NCBI GenBank assembly: GCA_020080175.1
Contig: JAGHQL010000103.1
Span: forward strand, 29,239 to 93,238
Length of the DNA stretch: 64,000 nt
Direction of reading: 5' to 3'
From: Glutinoglossum americanum
Taxonomy: Eukaryota > Ascomycota > Geoglossomycetes > Geoglossales > Geoglossaceae
Under the pieces are notes generated by a model. It had not been told where the DNA came from and made no database searches. It was given only the letters and a program-made list of their open reading frames with translations. Position numbers and translations under genes: made by a program. Positions 37,561 to 50,726 of the stretch are shown here, piece by piece (within the stretch, counting starts at the first letter, position 1; every line of letters starts with the position of its first letter).

Positions 37561-39875
37561 GCTCTGAGTTTGGTGGATGGCGTGCATTATCTCTCATAGT
37601 AGTGGCTGCCTCTTGCGTAGTAGGACTTGGGTTTTTTAGCTCCCGTTCTATGTGCCGTCACGATTTGAACGTGCATCGTGCAGGTAAACAACATGCCAAG
37701 GCGTGCACCAAGATACCTCTTTTCCTATTTTCCATCGACAACGAATTACCACCCCAGTACTGATCCTTTTTTTTTATTTTTATTTTATTTTAGCTAGGAT
37801 TATCGCCTTTTGTTCGGTCGCAAATGGCACACGGCAGGTTGGTATTTTTATTGCCCGGGTATATATTTTTTTTCTTATCGGCCGGCATCATTTATTTATT
37901 TATTATATTCATAATTTCGTTTATCATAATTCCAGGTTTGCTTGGATGACGACGCCCCGTCAAAGTTTCAAAGCCGGAGTCGTTACAGACATACAACAAG
38001 CGTGCATTTGCATTTAATCTCTCCAAGGCTGCATTCTCTCCCCCTCTCGCTCCCTTGGGTTTGGGACTGGTGTTGCTCGCATCGCGGCCAGTGCGACACG
38101 GTGTAGAGAGGGTAGGGTTGGCTCCCCAACCCAGGATGGATACCGAGAAATGGGGATCGCGCTGAGCCGTGGGAGCCATAGCCTGGACAGCCTGGAATAT
38201 GCCCCGAAAAATGACTGACACGTTGGATTTCTATTCCCGTATTTTCCGCCTGCCGCCTCGCGATAAATAGACCTGCTATCTTTATCCGGACCCTCGTGCC
38301 TCTCGTGGTGGCTATGTAAACTGTAGGCTCTCGCACGAGGCGCCATGCTCCATACCGACATCGCCCAAGAAATCAGGGAAAATAATAAGGCGCATATTTT
38401 TATTTTCGCAAAAACCTGCTCAGCCATGCGGCGAATGCCATCGACCTAAAAATTATAAAAATAAAGATGATGGAATATCGCGGGACTTGGCGGGGAAGCA
38501 GTCGCGTGAACTGGCGATAAGCGAAGCGGGTTCAGGCGATTGCCCTTTACCCTGCATTTGCGTGCGAGAGGGGACGATGCTATTTTTGTGTGTCCTCGGG
38601 GCTGGTGGTTGGGCGTGTCGCGAGTCCTGCCGTCGGTTGGCTGTGATGGATGTACTGTACACAGCCGTAGCTCTACGCTCCTATGACTGTGCTGAGCGCG
38701 TAGCGTATTCTGGTGTGGCCTGGAGGGCAGTGCTACCGGCACCCTGCTACTGACACCCTGACAAGCCCCTGGCGAGGAAAATACGAACCGCTGCGCTGTT
38801 CCTTCTCGTGTAGCGTACAAGCACCCCGTCCCCCCGGACCCCAATTCGAAAGGAAAAAGGAAAAAGAAAATTAACGCTCGGAATGCAGTACCATGCCCTG
38901 CACCTTACAGCAATAAGCCCGAGCCCGAGTCCGACCTTGTGCATCCGCACGCACCGCAAGCGGGAGCTAAGGCTGAGGTTGTGCTGTTGTCTCCATATTG
39001 GCCATCCTGGTCTATATCGTGAGTGTTGTGTTGGTCATTGGTGGGTGCGCAGGGCACCGAGGAAAAAGTAACGAGGGTCAATATTGGATGGGACCACTCG
39101 ATGAAGTGACTTGCATGCACACGCTGTACGCAGTACGGGGGAGGTTGGGATGACTTGGCCCTTCGGCGAGCGGCGGTGGGGGATGGGCGTGGACGGGCGT
39201 GGATGGGCGTTGGATGGGATTTCCATTCTGCGACTCAGCAAGAGGTTTTTTTTGGGTTTTGTGCAATCTGTTATTCATAACCCCCCGGGCCCACCCATCC
39301 TCTGGTCCCGAGAGGCGGTAATAGTAATATACGAGGTTGATTAACGATAGAGTACTCCTGCGTGCGTTACGTGTGTACTATTATCCCAACGCAAAATGCC
39401 ACCCCTCTCTCTAGTAATTGTGCTTCCCAGTGCTTCCGATTGGGTTCCGCTACACGATCTCACCGTGGTGGATGGCGGCCCTCCATGCTGCCGTCGTATG
39501 ATCCTCTCTCTCCTCAGCCCTCTCAGCCCGGGTGGATCCTATCCGTTCTGCCGGGACGTATGTACGCACAACATGCGCATAGGATTATGCTGTGTATCGC
39601 CGATGGGTGTACTCCCGTACATAACGCGCTTTATGTAAGTAGCGAAACATGCCCTATGATAAGGCTCCGCGCATCCCAAGGCTTCCGAGTTCCGCTGCCT
39701 CTTGGTTTCTTTTTCCGCGATCGGCTCAGAGTATTGTCTTGGCCCTGCCGCCCGCGCCTCGGGCCAATGGTCGGAGTGGAAAACCAAGTTTTCGCTTTTG
39801 TGCCGTCGATCCGGGCGAAAATGTGCGGAACATATGTCATCCTGTCCTACCAGTATCTCTTTTTCCCCATCCTGG

Positions 39876-39904
39876 TGTTGGCGTTGGCGTTGGCGTTGGC
39901 GTTT
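39876..39904 (+). repeat. Hexanucleotide repeat (GTTGGC)n
   Basis: Nearly five perfect copies of GTTGGC in non-coding DNA. A multiple of three, but no supported frame crosses it. Confidence 0.85.
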
Positions 39905-40083
39905 CGGACAACCACAGCTTGCGTCTGGAATTGATTGTCGCTCCGTTGCATCTGACCGGCTCCTTCTCTTGGCTCCGTGTCTGGTGGGGTGCTCGCACGT
40001 ATTAGCTCACCCTGATGAAATCCTCCACCACGGCGTGGCTTGGAAAGTATACTCGCCGCGCTGTACTCTGGTCTTCCTGGCGG

Positions 40084-40184
40084 ATACATACTTTATTGTC
40101 CATTTATTCATATTGGGAGTAGTCATGCCGGAACCTGCTAGAGGAATACATACTTTATTGTTTGTTTATTCATATTGGAAGTAG
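40084..40184 (+). repeat. Direct repeat of 39 bases spaced 62 bases apart
   Basis: The sequence beginning ATACATACTTTATTGT and ending CATATTGG(G/A)AGTAG is present at 40084-40122 and again at 40146-40184 with only three or four differences. The 23 bases between the copies are unique. Confidence 0.85.
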
Positions 40185-41623
40185 AGTGAATCCTATCTCC
40201 CTTCGCCAGCTCGAATGGCCAGGACATCCCGACCGAGACAACGAACAGTCGTCCCTATAGCGAGCAACAAAAAGCAAAGTCGCATGCAGCCTATTCTTTT
40301 TTCCTTTCTTTTTCCTCTTCTTTTTCCTTTCTCTCCTCTTCCGGAACCTCTACGATTCAGGCATAGTCGGGCTGTCTCGGCGAACTCTAATCCCAACTCT
40401 GCAGCCAAAGCACCGCCGGTGATTTGGTAAGTCTGACAGCTGGTACGCCGTAACTCCGTGAGAAAATTGCTCTCTTGTGCCGCGCATTGGTCTCGCTAGT
40501 ATCCTTGGTCCTTAGTGTCCTTGGTATCCGTCCTTGGTGTTCTCGGCCTCTGGTATCCCTGGAATCCTGATTTGGTTGGGTGCTGATCGCTCAGGGTCAG
40601 GGGTCAGGAACCCCCCACCGCTCGGCACTCGCGCGTGAAGTGACAAGAAAAACGTGGCGGGCGGCACAGAAGCTAATTGATCCACCCCATCCGGGCAGGG
40701 ACGTTGGCTTTTTGTCTTGATTCCTCGTATGACGAGCGGTTACGTCGGGGGCGGTGGGCATATTCCAAATAAAAAGATCCAGAACAATCTCACGCTGTGC
40801 TTTGTACGTACAACGGCACGATACCTGAGTCTCGTGCTGTATTATACGCGTGGAGCCGTACAGGTGCAGAATGCGTGAGGCTTTGTGTGAGGCTTACTCA
40901 TGCACTCTGCTCGACAGTATGCTCTGCTCGCTCTCGCTCTGCATGGCCTGCACAGTCTGCATGTAGCGACCGTGTGTATCAGCCCTTACCTCATCAACGC
41001 CCCGAGCCTGCCGTCCCGCTCTCTCAGCGGCTCCGCGTCCTCTACTGCTGGTCTTGTGTGGCTAAGCGAAATTAGGAGGTCTGGGCTCTGTTGCTCTTCT
41101 TTTTGGTTTTTTGCCGGTTTAGGGGCGTGGGCGTGGGTGGCCGTGGGCGGCCGTACGTACGCTGTTCACGCTTGTCTGTGCGTGGCTGCGATCGGAAGAT
41201 CGCGGTCAGGCAGGATTGCTGCTCGTACGCATCGGGTGTAGCATTCAACGACTCTGTACTTGCCTTCCAAATTAGACGATCAACATTACGCTTTTAGGCC
41301 GCGTCCCGCTTGTGCTACGTTGTACTAGCGTTAACGGGAAAATGCTTGTTGGCTGGATTGTGGAAAAAAACAATTTGGGTTTCATCTTCTTCATTCACGG
41401 CTCAGGAACTTGTGTTTTGAACCGTCTCCCCTATCATGACGAATCTCGTTTTCGAACGCGCGTATTTCGTAAATTTCTCAGTTGCACCGAGAGTAGAGTA
41501 GAGCACGTCCCCATCGCGAAATTACCGGGATATAGACTAGTCAGGCACCCCAACTAATGATGATGCCTGCAGGCGGAGTCGCAAAGTCGCGAAGTCGCGA
41601 ATTCCCGGGCCTTTTTATCCCTG

Positions 41624-43665
41624 CTAACCTGCCATCACGCTCTCGAGCCAGGGATACACCGCCCCGTTGGACAGCGGATAGCCCATGTGGAGCAGGTCAG
41701 GGTAGAATCTGTGAATTTTCAGTTCGGTGCGATACGGGTTAATTTAATTTCACGAGATATGTTTCGGCCCTTGCACTCCAGCTCTAGGCGGCCAAGAGAA
41801 GAGATGGCTGGGTTGGCTCGGGTAGGATGATAAGGAAAAATAAACTAACCTTCCTTCTTTTGGTGTTCCGTACTGAAACATTAATAAGGAATCTTCGATT
41901 GGCATTAGCCCGTCGGACATTCCCTATGCGAACCGCAGATGTTAGTTTCATGTATGGGAGAGGGGGAAATTGGTGATGGAGACTACGGGGGAACCCCTAC
42001 GTTGACTAGCAACAACCTGGTCGAAGGCATGTTGACAATCCCATTCTCCACTAGGGAGAACTTCCTCTGCGCGTTCTCGCGGTAATCGTCGACGCTATCA
42101 AATCCGTGTTTCAGCGCAAGGGCTGGCGTCGCGCTGTAAAACGAAAACGGGTTCTCCACGTCAGCCAGGCAACCACGCAAACCATGCGATATTGCTCGGC
42201 AGGCAACAGTATACGTACGCAAATGGATATTCGTGATCGTCCACTTTCTTCAGCCACTCCTTTCCGAAGAAGTGATGTGTCCCTGCTCCCTGCCCAACCG
42301 CACCCCTCAACCTGTCCTTGTGTGTATGCGCAATGCGAATGGCGTAATACCCGCCACAGCTAAGCCCCCACACCATTATCTTGCTCATATCGAAAATGCC
42401 CTGCGCGGCCATCCAATCTAGCACGCTGGACCAGAGACGGTCCGGGGACTTGGGATCCTTGGGATCCGCGGGGCAATCAGCTGTCCCTGGTATCTCGGCG
42501 ATCACGCATCCCCAGCCGCGGTTGACGAATTCCGAAGAACGCTGAGTGTTGTCTGGTCGGTAGCCGTCAAGGCCTGTGATGAGGAGGATCGCGGGGACGG
42601 GTGTTGCCTTTGAAGCGTGGGTGGGTAGACGAACGTAAACGGGGACAGTTTTGCCGTCCGCACCTTGGGCGTGGGTGTGCGGGATCAGCTCTTCGCGCAC
42701 TGGGGTGTCGAAGAGTGCTGCGCCTTTAAGGTAGACTTTCTTCTGTGTCTCCCAGGCATCCGTCTTGATCCCCGGGATTGTAGAGAGCTGATGCGGGAAT
42801 CTGGAGATTCGGTAGAGACATGCTGCGCGGAGGTAGAGCTCGATGGCCTTGGGAATATCGCGGGCCGCTTCAGCCGCTTCAGCTTGCTTGACGACAGATT
42901 CGCAGACTGGGAAGAAAGCCTTGGTGTACTCGTCCGAATATCCGTCGTTGATGTTGTGCTTTGCGAAAGGAATTCTTATATTTAGCAATGGCGATTGTAG
43001 TGTTCGGGGGATATGATTACCTTGATCAGCTCATCAAACACCTTCTCGAAATCCTCATAGGCTCCGTCATGAAACGGATAAACCCCTTTGGTGCACTAAG
43101 CAATTGTTCATGATCAGCACAGCATTTACGTTGACAGGGCTGCGGTAAGACGCCGGTAGCACGAAGGCTAAGTTCTGGATCCAGGGCGGTGTAATTATTT
43201 TTTTTCCTCAGCCGATGACGTCAGGCGACATCTTTGTACCGTCTTACCCCTCCATCTCCCCGCACCACCCGCACCACCCGCACTACCCGCACCACCCACT
43301 CGCACCCCCAGTCCAGCCCAGTTCAACCCAGTACCCAGTCCAACCTAGTCCAACCATGCCCGGGTTGGTTGAATAGAGTGAGGGTCAAGTGCTGGTAGTG
43401 CTGGTAGTGTTGGTGGTGCTGGTGGTGCTGGTGGTGCTGGCGGTGCCGGACTAATAATAATGGAAATAATTGGGCGCCTGGGGAAACATCGTGAATGTAA
43501 TAGGCTGGAATAAAAATGACCAGCGGTTGTTTCATTTCAACTTACCGGGAATTTCCACTTCGCCTCCCAGAGTCCCTTGATCGAGTCGAGGTGCGGGTAT
43601 CGAGTGTTGTATCTCTCCTCGCCGATGACCCACCCTTTGGGGATGACTGCTAGCCCGGTCGCCAT
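41624..43665 (-). CDS. AYG1: Ayg1-type polyketide-shortening hydrolase (DHN-melanin)
   Basis: A 408-residue alpha/beta hydrolase of the Ayg1/YghA family. Known members remove an acyl side chain from a hexa- or heptaketide naphthol or naphthopyrone to give 1,3,6,8-tetrahydroxynaphthalene. Exons joining in phase: 43546-43665, 43021-43095, 42219-42958, 42001-42133, 41850-41923, 41624-41708. Visible features: family opening LWEAKWKFP with CTKGVYPFHDGAYEDF; nucleophile elbow WGLSCGG (Ser near 265); SDGLMPIEDS (candidate acid Asp near 360); and LLHMGYP (His near 388). Length and triad spacing fit the family, and no break is seen. The start ATG at 43665 gives the family N-terminus. Intron 1 is 450 nt, far longer than all others here, and filled with minisatellites; its splice sites are still clear (GTAAG, TTAG). 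It lies between laccase and regulator and is transcribed away from the regulator. This gene is the strongest pointer to a chain-shortening melanin route. Confidence 0.93.
43255..43450 (-). repeat. Minisatellites inside intron 1 of the Ayg1-like gene
   Basis: Within the 450-nt intron (43096-43545) the plus strand shows CGCACCACC-type steps at 43261-43305, CAGTCCAACC-type steps at about 43311-43355, and GGTGGTGCT/GGTAGTGCT 9-base steps at about 43389-43447. The three arrays have related C/A-rich or G/T-rich units. Confidence 0.8.
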
Positions 43666-46600
43666 TTTCTGGGTGTCTTCTGGGTGTCTGGAAGCGTCTT
43701 CTCACAGCTAAGATAGGGAACTGAGCGGGGCCTCGGTCGCAGTAGGCTGGCTATTGATCGGAGGCTAATTGCTAGGGAACAGGGGCGATCGATAAGAGAA
43801 AGGTAAGCCCTCTCGGTGGGGTTGTGGTAATCTTCTGGTGGAGCTGGTTCTGCGATTGATGCAGGATTAACGTTGGCTGGGCAGCTGTGGGCTATCTATT
43901 CCGGTTTTGACTGCGTTGGAGTGTGGATGTGGTTCGGGAGCCGGACTCCGACCCCGCGACCCCCGCTCGCAACGTATCTACCTATCCTCACTCTGCCTGG
44001 GATCGGATCCGAACCCACAGATAGGGAATCCGCTCGAGTTTATTGCACGCGGTACCCTGGCCTTTGCGCGCCCTGTCTGTCCGTCGCTGGGTTGAGTTTG
44101 TTCACCCTTCATGCTGGAGAGGCGGTTTTGCGCGACCGGGCGAGAGGTTCTGCTGCTGGACGGTGCATATTTCGAGAGGGTTGAGATTTCCGGGGGTAAA
44201 CATCGGGAGACTTGCGGCATCCTGGGCTTGGCACGCATGGCTGTTCCTCATTTCCGTCTAGGGTTTTGCATCCGCCGCAAATGGGAAGATTTTCTGTCAT
44301 CTCTGGTATTTTCCTATGAGGGTTGCGGGGCGCATGCGGATCGTCCGGCCGTTTGCGGTACTAATTACGGACGTCGCGAGCTGAGAGGAGAAGAATGGGC
44401 AGTGGAGGAGGACGGCTCTCGGGGTCAGATTGTGCCTACTTCCGCTCTCCATTTTGTGCGGCCACCGCTTTCATCTTGGCTACAGCCCTAACTCATTAAT
44501 GGAGCAGCACCCGCCCAGCCAACCACACGCGGCGCTCGGAATGACGAGATAAGCTATTCCAAGCTGAGGATGGACCTGTTGGATGGATGTCCGTTTTAGG
44601 AAATTAACAAGGCGAGCGTGCTTGTTCCGCAAGACAGATCTAGATGTTCGCGTGAATAGGAAAAGAATACAGAATCTGCGGAATCCGCGGAATCCGCGGA
44701 ACCCGCACCAGAAGAAAACGTCGAAAGCTCTATCCACCGCCCGCTGCATGGTACTCTATTATCGCCGAGCGCCGGGCGGCCATTGCATGGGTAGATACCA
44801 GCAGTACTCTACTCCACTTACGTTTTCCTCAGATGGGGAGTCTGTCTTTTCGGACATGCTGAGTGGAGCCTCCCGGTGATGGCGATCTACGCTGCATACA
44901 TATGCGGCTAGTTCCACTCGCTTGTGTCGGAGTGGGGAGCCGAGATGCGCTTGCTATTCTGCCTTCACCTCTAGTTTATTCCTGGAGCGGAAATACTTGT
45001 TGCACCGCCCACTCCGGATACGAACGAACCGTGACACGGATGCCAGCAGAGCTATGTAGTGTGAACGTCTGTGTATGTATGATGCTGCCTGCGGGCCTTA
45101 TGCGATGTGCGAGCCGGAGCTGCCAGTAGGGAGCGTTTAGGTTGGCAGGCACTGGCCCTGTGCGCACATGAAATTTCCCCCCATCTCCGAACGGAAGGTG
45201 ACTTTTGATTGCCCGGGCGCGAGGAGGTCAGTTAAAAGGTAGATAGGATGGGCTGCTGGCTTGCTGATGCACTACGGGACGGGGGCTGAACGTTTAGCTG
45301 ACTTGAACCACTTTTTTTTTTTCCTTTCCTTTCCAATCCAACCAAACTATCTCACCAATCCGTCCAATATGCCCCATCCTTCACGTTCTCGACCCACAGA
45401 CAGACATGATGATGGTGTTGACTTTTACGTCTTGCCTGTCGATCAAGCAATCGGATTAGTTGCACGGATCTATTCGTCTTGTAATACCCGGTGAAGGATA
45501 ATTCCAATGGTGCTTGTGTCGAAGATCGATTTGGATGGTCAGTTGGGAGTCTACCTTGTTTAGCCCATGCCAAACACTTCGCTTTTCTCTGGCCCACACA
45601 CCCAAAACCCACGCAACACACCAACTACCAAGCCTCGTGGCGGGAACAAGGTTGTAGCCAAATTTGGATACATACTCTCTAGCCTTGTATCTTAATTTTT
45701 ATTTTTTTATTTTTTTTTCCTTAGGCTAATCTAGTTGCCGCTTGCAGATTCGTCTTTGCTTTCAAGAAGGGTGGGGGTTATGTTCGTCTGGAGAACTTGG
45801 GACGAATGCAAGGAGTCAATGACGATGGACTATGATGCTTGTGGTTCCGTCGGGACTGGTTGGGGCAACCACACTGTAGGTCAGTATTCCTTGCCACGCC
45901 CACTCCGCTTCTGGGTTGCTTAAACTGTTTAGTTATGCATGAAGGTACATCACCGACGATCCGCCGGTTCGGACTAAGGTCGACTCGGAATATTGATCGG
46001 TCATAAAAAAGAGGATTCTGGATGCCGCCTCTTTCGTCAAAATGACTAGCGACGAAAGGAATAAAAAACGTTGGGGAATGATCCTTTCGGCGGTCATTCA
46101 ATTGCGGTCACCAACAATAACATACAAATCGCTCCTGGGAGGATGGCAGTGGCGATTAGGAACCTCGCCAGCGGTCGCGCGCGATGCAACGCTAAACTCG
46201 TCATTAAGTTGGCAACCGGCTGTGTTTGACGAAAAATATCCCGTTTTGGAACAATTGGGGCATTTCCCGCACGTAATGATCGAGGCGGATACGATGTGCT
46301 ATTATGGGCTCAGAGGGTCGATGGAACTTTGCGGTCACTGGGAAGCTACGAGCGCGAATGGATTCTCGAAGGTTTTCACATGGTCTCACTGCCTCGAAAA
46401 TTGGAAGGGTTGGGACGTAGGCGATGGTTGATGTGAGTACATGTGAGAACGTTGGATTGTCCTCCGAACAATTAACGTTTCACGACCCAAGAGATTCGCG
46501 CGCGATACAGACTAACCCACCATTAGTCGCCTGCTTGCAGCATGGTGGGTTGCTTTGCGGTCTTGGTTGCTCGGATTTCAGTTGCATTTGGCGATCTGGG

Positions 46601-47535
46601 GAAAGGTGGAGCAAGCGGACTTGTTGTGGTGGGTTGGTGGTTAAGGCTGCCGGCGGCGGTTTCTGGTGTTGGATTGTCTCGGTAGATTGATTGATTGTAG
46701 AGCAATGTACTGTACATATTGGCAATCTTTGATGCTATGTTCTCGGACGGTCAGCCACTCAGGAGCTGAGCTTGATTGATTGACTGGGCACTTGGACTGT
46801 AAATTAGTTCTAGTTCAGGCATGGTATGTGATCGAAATAGCCCTTGTCGGGGCATGGGTGATTCCGCCGGGAGTGCATGATCGGCATTTCAGCGCGACGC
46901 CCTGGCAGCAAATCACAACGATGTTACAGGCCTGCCTTGGCAGAATAGGTAGAAGGATAACATGTCTGACAACTGGGTGTAGATTAGTCACTTTGTCACA
47001 GCCCCGGGTACGGAATGCTTGTCAATTTTTTTGGTGCTGTTGCTGTGCTGCGTGGGTGTAGTATTTTCGTTGTGTGTGCTGCGGTCGCGCTTGGTTTGGT
47101 TTGGTACCACGTCAGCGCCAGCCCAGACTCAAAGCCTCACTGGCCCTGGCGGGATAAGAACACGAGCTGCTGGAGCATCGAGCGGGGGAACGGCACAACT
47201 GAAGAACCAAACCCACCCCCCCCGCCCAGCTTTTCCTCCTTGTTTTCCCCTTCTCTCGCTCCATCGTCTATCCTGCTCCAGTCCATCGTCAACACCGTGT
47301 ATTCGGCTTCCGCTTCTCCCCATTGTTCCCTTTTATTTCGCCCTTCTTCCAATTTTTACTCCAGTCTGTCGTTCTCACGAGTATCTCTTGCTCGATCTCT
47401 CTCGCTCTTGACTCCGTCTCTCCACCTCCTTGGCATCGACCTCGCTACCTTCGCTACAAAACATCCGCCGCAGGAGGGTAGTTCTCCTCCGGGCTCAATT
47501 GATTTGGCCGCCAAAGTGCCACCACAGACGCCAGA
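43666..47535. other. Divergent intergenic region between Ayg1-like hydrolase and Cmr1-type regulator
   Basis: About 3.9 kb that should hold both promoters. It contains a 9-base repeat (CGGAATCCG, about 44680-44703) and several pyrimidine tracts (45312-45335, 45688-45720). Short frames (for example 46042-46431 plus) show no domain. No gene is supportable. Confidence 0.5.
44680..44703 (+). repeat. 9-base tandem repeat, unit CGGAATCCG
   Basis: About three copies of a unit that is nearly its own reverse complement (CGGAATCCG), in the shared upstream region of the hydrolase and regulator. Confidence 0.7.
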
Positions 47536-50500
47536 ATGGTGTTTTGCACGTATTGCGGTCAATCGTTTACACGGGACGAGCACCTGGAACGGCACATTCT
47601 CACTCGTATGTGATCTCTTCTCCGCGACCCATTTTTTTTTCATGTTCCTAGCTTTCCATTCTAGTCTTGAGCTGTTCGTGCGGTCGCTAATGGTTGTTTT
47701 CGGGATGTAGATACAAATGTGAAGCCGTTCAAATGCTCCACTTGCCACATGTCGTTCGCTCGCAGGTATGTTGATTCCCTTAAGCAAGATCCCCGATCCG
47801 CTCTGTCCCTCGTCACACTTGATTAACGAAATCACGGTTCTGCAATGCAGAGATCTCCTACAAAGACATTTTACCGCACATGGCAAAGAGAACCAAGATT
47901 CCAACACGCCAGTTTCTGCTATCGCCCTGAAGAACGCTGGGAGAACACCAATTGCCTGCAGTAACTGTGCCAAAACTAAGACCAAGTGCGACAAGAAATT
48001 CCCATGCAGTAGATGTGCTGCTCGAAATTTGCCTTGCAACTTACGGCTTCCGCGCCGACCGCACAAGGCCATTCAAGTCGCACAACCAAGCGCTCAACTG
48101 AATGGTCTGCCTGACCAGAGTTCGTCTTCGAACAGCAATTCCGACAACAACAGCAGCAGCTCCTCCGTCTCTCCTCATAATGGAGTTTCGCCTCGTATGC
48201 ATAACGGGGTTGTCAATATCCTGCCTCGCGAGGGTTCCACCAATCCTCATTCCGAGCAGAGTCCTCCCAAAAGCCATCCTTCTGCAATGCAGGCTGGGAG
48301 TCCGCCCATCCCCAACGACTTCACGCATATGACGCCCCTCTCCGGATACGATGAGTTTAGGGACGTTTCCGACCGAGACAATCACCAATATATGATGGAT
48401 TGGTCTACACTGTCTTCCCTGCCGCTGGGTTATGACACTGGCAGGTCTGATATCTTGAGTCCTCCAGGCGCAGAGTCAAATTCTCTGGTCAATGGGGACG
48501 TATGCGGAGCTGGCAGTTTCATGCAATCGATGGAGGCACTATCTTCGCCCATGCAACCGAGAACTGAACCCGCATTTTCAAATTCCGATCTTGGGAGTCC
48601 GTTGATATACTCTAACAACGTTGTGGGCTCGGTGATCATGGACAGCATGTCTGTCGTTCAAGAGATCGAAGTCATCATCACGGCGCAGGAAGGGTGGACT
48701 GCATTCCGATGCAATCCACCAGTCCCGTCCAGCACATGTCCTCGCACTGCAAAATTCCACCTCGAAAGACTGGAACACATACTCTCGAGCCATGAGGCTT
48801 GGGATACGTGGGATATTACTCTCGGAGACGCTAACTTTACGAGCAACGATCGAATATCTATTGCACCCTTTGCTCCCGCTACGAGGGACAAGATCCTGGC
48901 AATCACGCAGAGTTTCCTTCATAAAGCGCTTGACATTCATCGAATCGATCACGGTTCCCCTGGGAGCTATGGCTCTCCTAATTCTAACAACTCTCGTTTT
49001 ATTATTCTCCCGCCGCCTAATGTGTTGGAGGATTTCCTTAGAGCCTACGTTAATACTTTTGAACACTACTACACCCTGGTATCTGCTGGGGAACTTAATA
49101 CCAACGATCTCATGATGCAGCTCGGCAATGATAAAGCCGCGAGCCTGCTAATTCTTCTTATGATCGCTCAAGGCGCAATGGTCATTCCAAACACCCAGGC
49201 TCGCTACCTGACAGGCGGCTTGGCGGAGGCCTGCCGTATCTCTCTCTTCGATATTATCGAGAAAGATATTCTACTTTCGGCTGACCCTACCGTCCTCCGT
49301 TGCGCACTCCTGTTTACGATTCAAGCAGCTTGGAGCGGAGACAAATGGCACATGGACATTGCGATGGGCCAACGTGGCATGTACATTGCTGTTAGTAAAT
49401 TCTATTCACCATGTATCCGCGAGGCTAAAGCTAACGATAATATTACAATAGATGCTCAAGCATGCAGGGATGTTGGAGCCCCGCCAGATGTCACTTCCAG
49501 CACCCCATAATCGTGCTAGCACAGACATGATTTGGAGATCATGGAGAGAGTGGATCAAAACTGAAAGCAGGAGCAGGTGAGCTGAAGGGCTCTTCCCACG
49601 CTTACCTACGAATCTACAGACTTACATGAATTATTTAAGGTTGATATACTCCTGGGTGATGGCTGAGCAAGAGCTTAGCCTCTTCCACGACACCGCTTCA
49701 ATGTTCGATATCACCGAGCTTGGAGCTGCGATGCCCGATACAGATCGTCTGTGGAATGCGAAGAACTCCTCACAGTGGCTAGAGGAATTCGAACGCACGT
49801 ACGACTTCTCTGGGGGCTATCAGTCGCCTCTTATCCCTCGCACCTACCCCTTGTCGCTTCGCGAGCTGTTCCGTCACTTCTTGGATGACGACATCATCCG
49901 CCAGAATATGCAGCTGACCCCGCTTCAACTGAGACTGTTACTGCATCCTCTTCAAGGTCTTGTCTGGCACCTTCGCCAGCTGTTGAGCTGCTTTTCGGAC
50001 AGTGTGGGTTCCCGTAAGGGGTCTCGTACTGTGACGAGGGCATCGACACAGGTGCGTCTAGATGAGGTCCAGACCCTGCTTCAGCGGTGGTATGACCTCT
50101 CTGACCACTACACCAAGAACAGCGCCAGCTGCCCGGTGACCCAAGCCAACCTTGTGATGTTCCACCTTATAACCCTTAATACTGTGACCTCATTCGCCGA
50201 CATCGAACAACTTGCACGCCGAGAGGGTCTTGATGGAACTTACCAGCAACTGAAAATGCTGCAAAAACGCTGCATCCAAGAGACTGAGGAGGCCTATGTC
50301 CATTGTGGACAAGTCCTTCGTCTCATCCGATCGATGCCGAAAGCGGTGCGGCCTCCTTGGTGGCCCGCGGCGGTTTATCGTGTCTCCTTGATCCTATGGA
50401 CTGGCAGCGTGTCGCAACAAGAGTTCATTCCGCAGGGTGGTGTCTCTATGTACGCCGATGCGGGCCCAACATTCGCGATAGACAATCTGCCGTTGGATCA

Positions 50501-50726
50501 TCACTCTATCAACCAGTATCTGAGAAACAGAGATTCTGGTGTTCCTATGCTGACGAAACGTGACGGCTCATTAATTTCCTTTGGTAATCCTCATGATATT
50601 CTTATGCATTGTATCGAGATTCTAGGAGAAGGCGTTCCCACGCGATTCTCCGAGGGAATAGGAAATAAACTCAAAAGGCTCGTCGAAGGCTGGATTAATA
50701 ATCAAACTAATTCTTCTGTAAGATAG
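47536..50726 (+). CDS. CMR1: Cmr1-type melanin regulator: two C2H2 fingers plus Zn2Cys6 domain
   Basis: A 958-residue transcription factor of the Cmr1/Pig1/SMR1 family, which activates DHN-melanin genes in several ascomycetes. Exons joining in phase: 47536-47605, 47711-47765, 47851-49390, 49452-49576, 49640-50726. Residues 3-24 are a C2H2 finger (CTYC, RHILTH); about 30-52 a second (CSTC, RHFTAH); residues 78-104 a binuclear zinc cluster with spacing C-x2-C-x6-C-x5-C-x2-C-x6-C. A Ser/Asn/Pro-rich linker follows, then a fungal transcription-factor middle region with SWVMAEQELSLFHDTASMF. Having both finger types in this order is the hallmark of the family and rare otherwise. Length matches (about 960-1000 residues). 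Introns of 61-105 nt have clean sites, and intron 2 splits the second finger. It acts in the nucleus, and the melanin genes here are its expected targets. The reductase follows on the same strand 1.6 kb later. Confidence 0.95.

Larger units (their letters stand above)
37561..41623. other. Non-coding stretch between the gene desert and the Ayg1-like hydrolase
   Basis: It holds a 6-base repeat at 39876-39904, a 39-base direct repeat at 40084-40184, and scattered short frames without domain signals. The last part is downstream of the hydrolase gene. Confidence 0.45.

Noticed and set aside
46042-46431. A 129-codon frame considered as a possible scytalone dehydratase
   Set aside because: No match to the conserved His/Asp/Tyr pattern or length of that enzyme, and no other recognisable domain.
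47015-47710. A 231-codon frame before the regulator
   Set aside because: It overlaps the regulator's first exon in another frame and continues into intron 1; composition is pyrimidine-tract noise.
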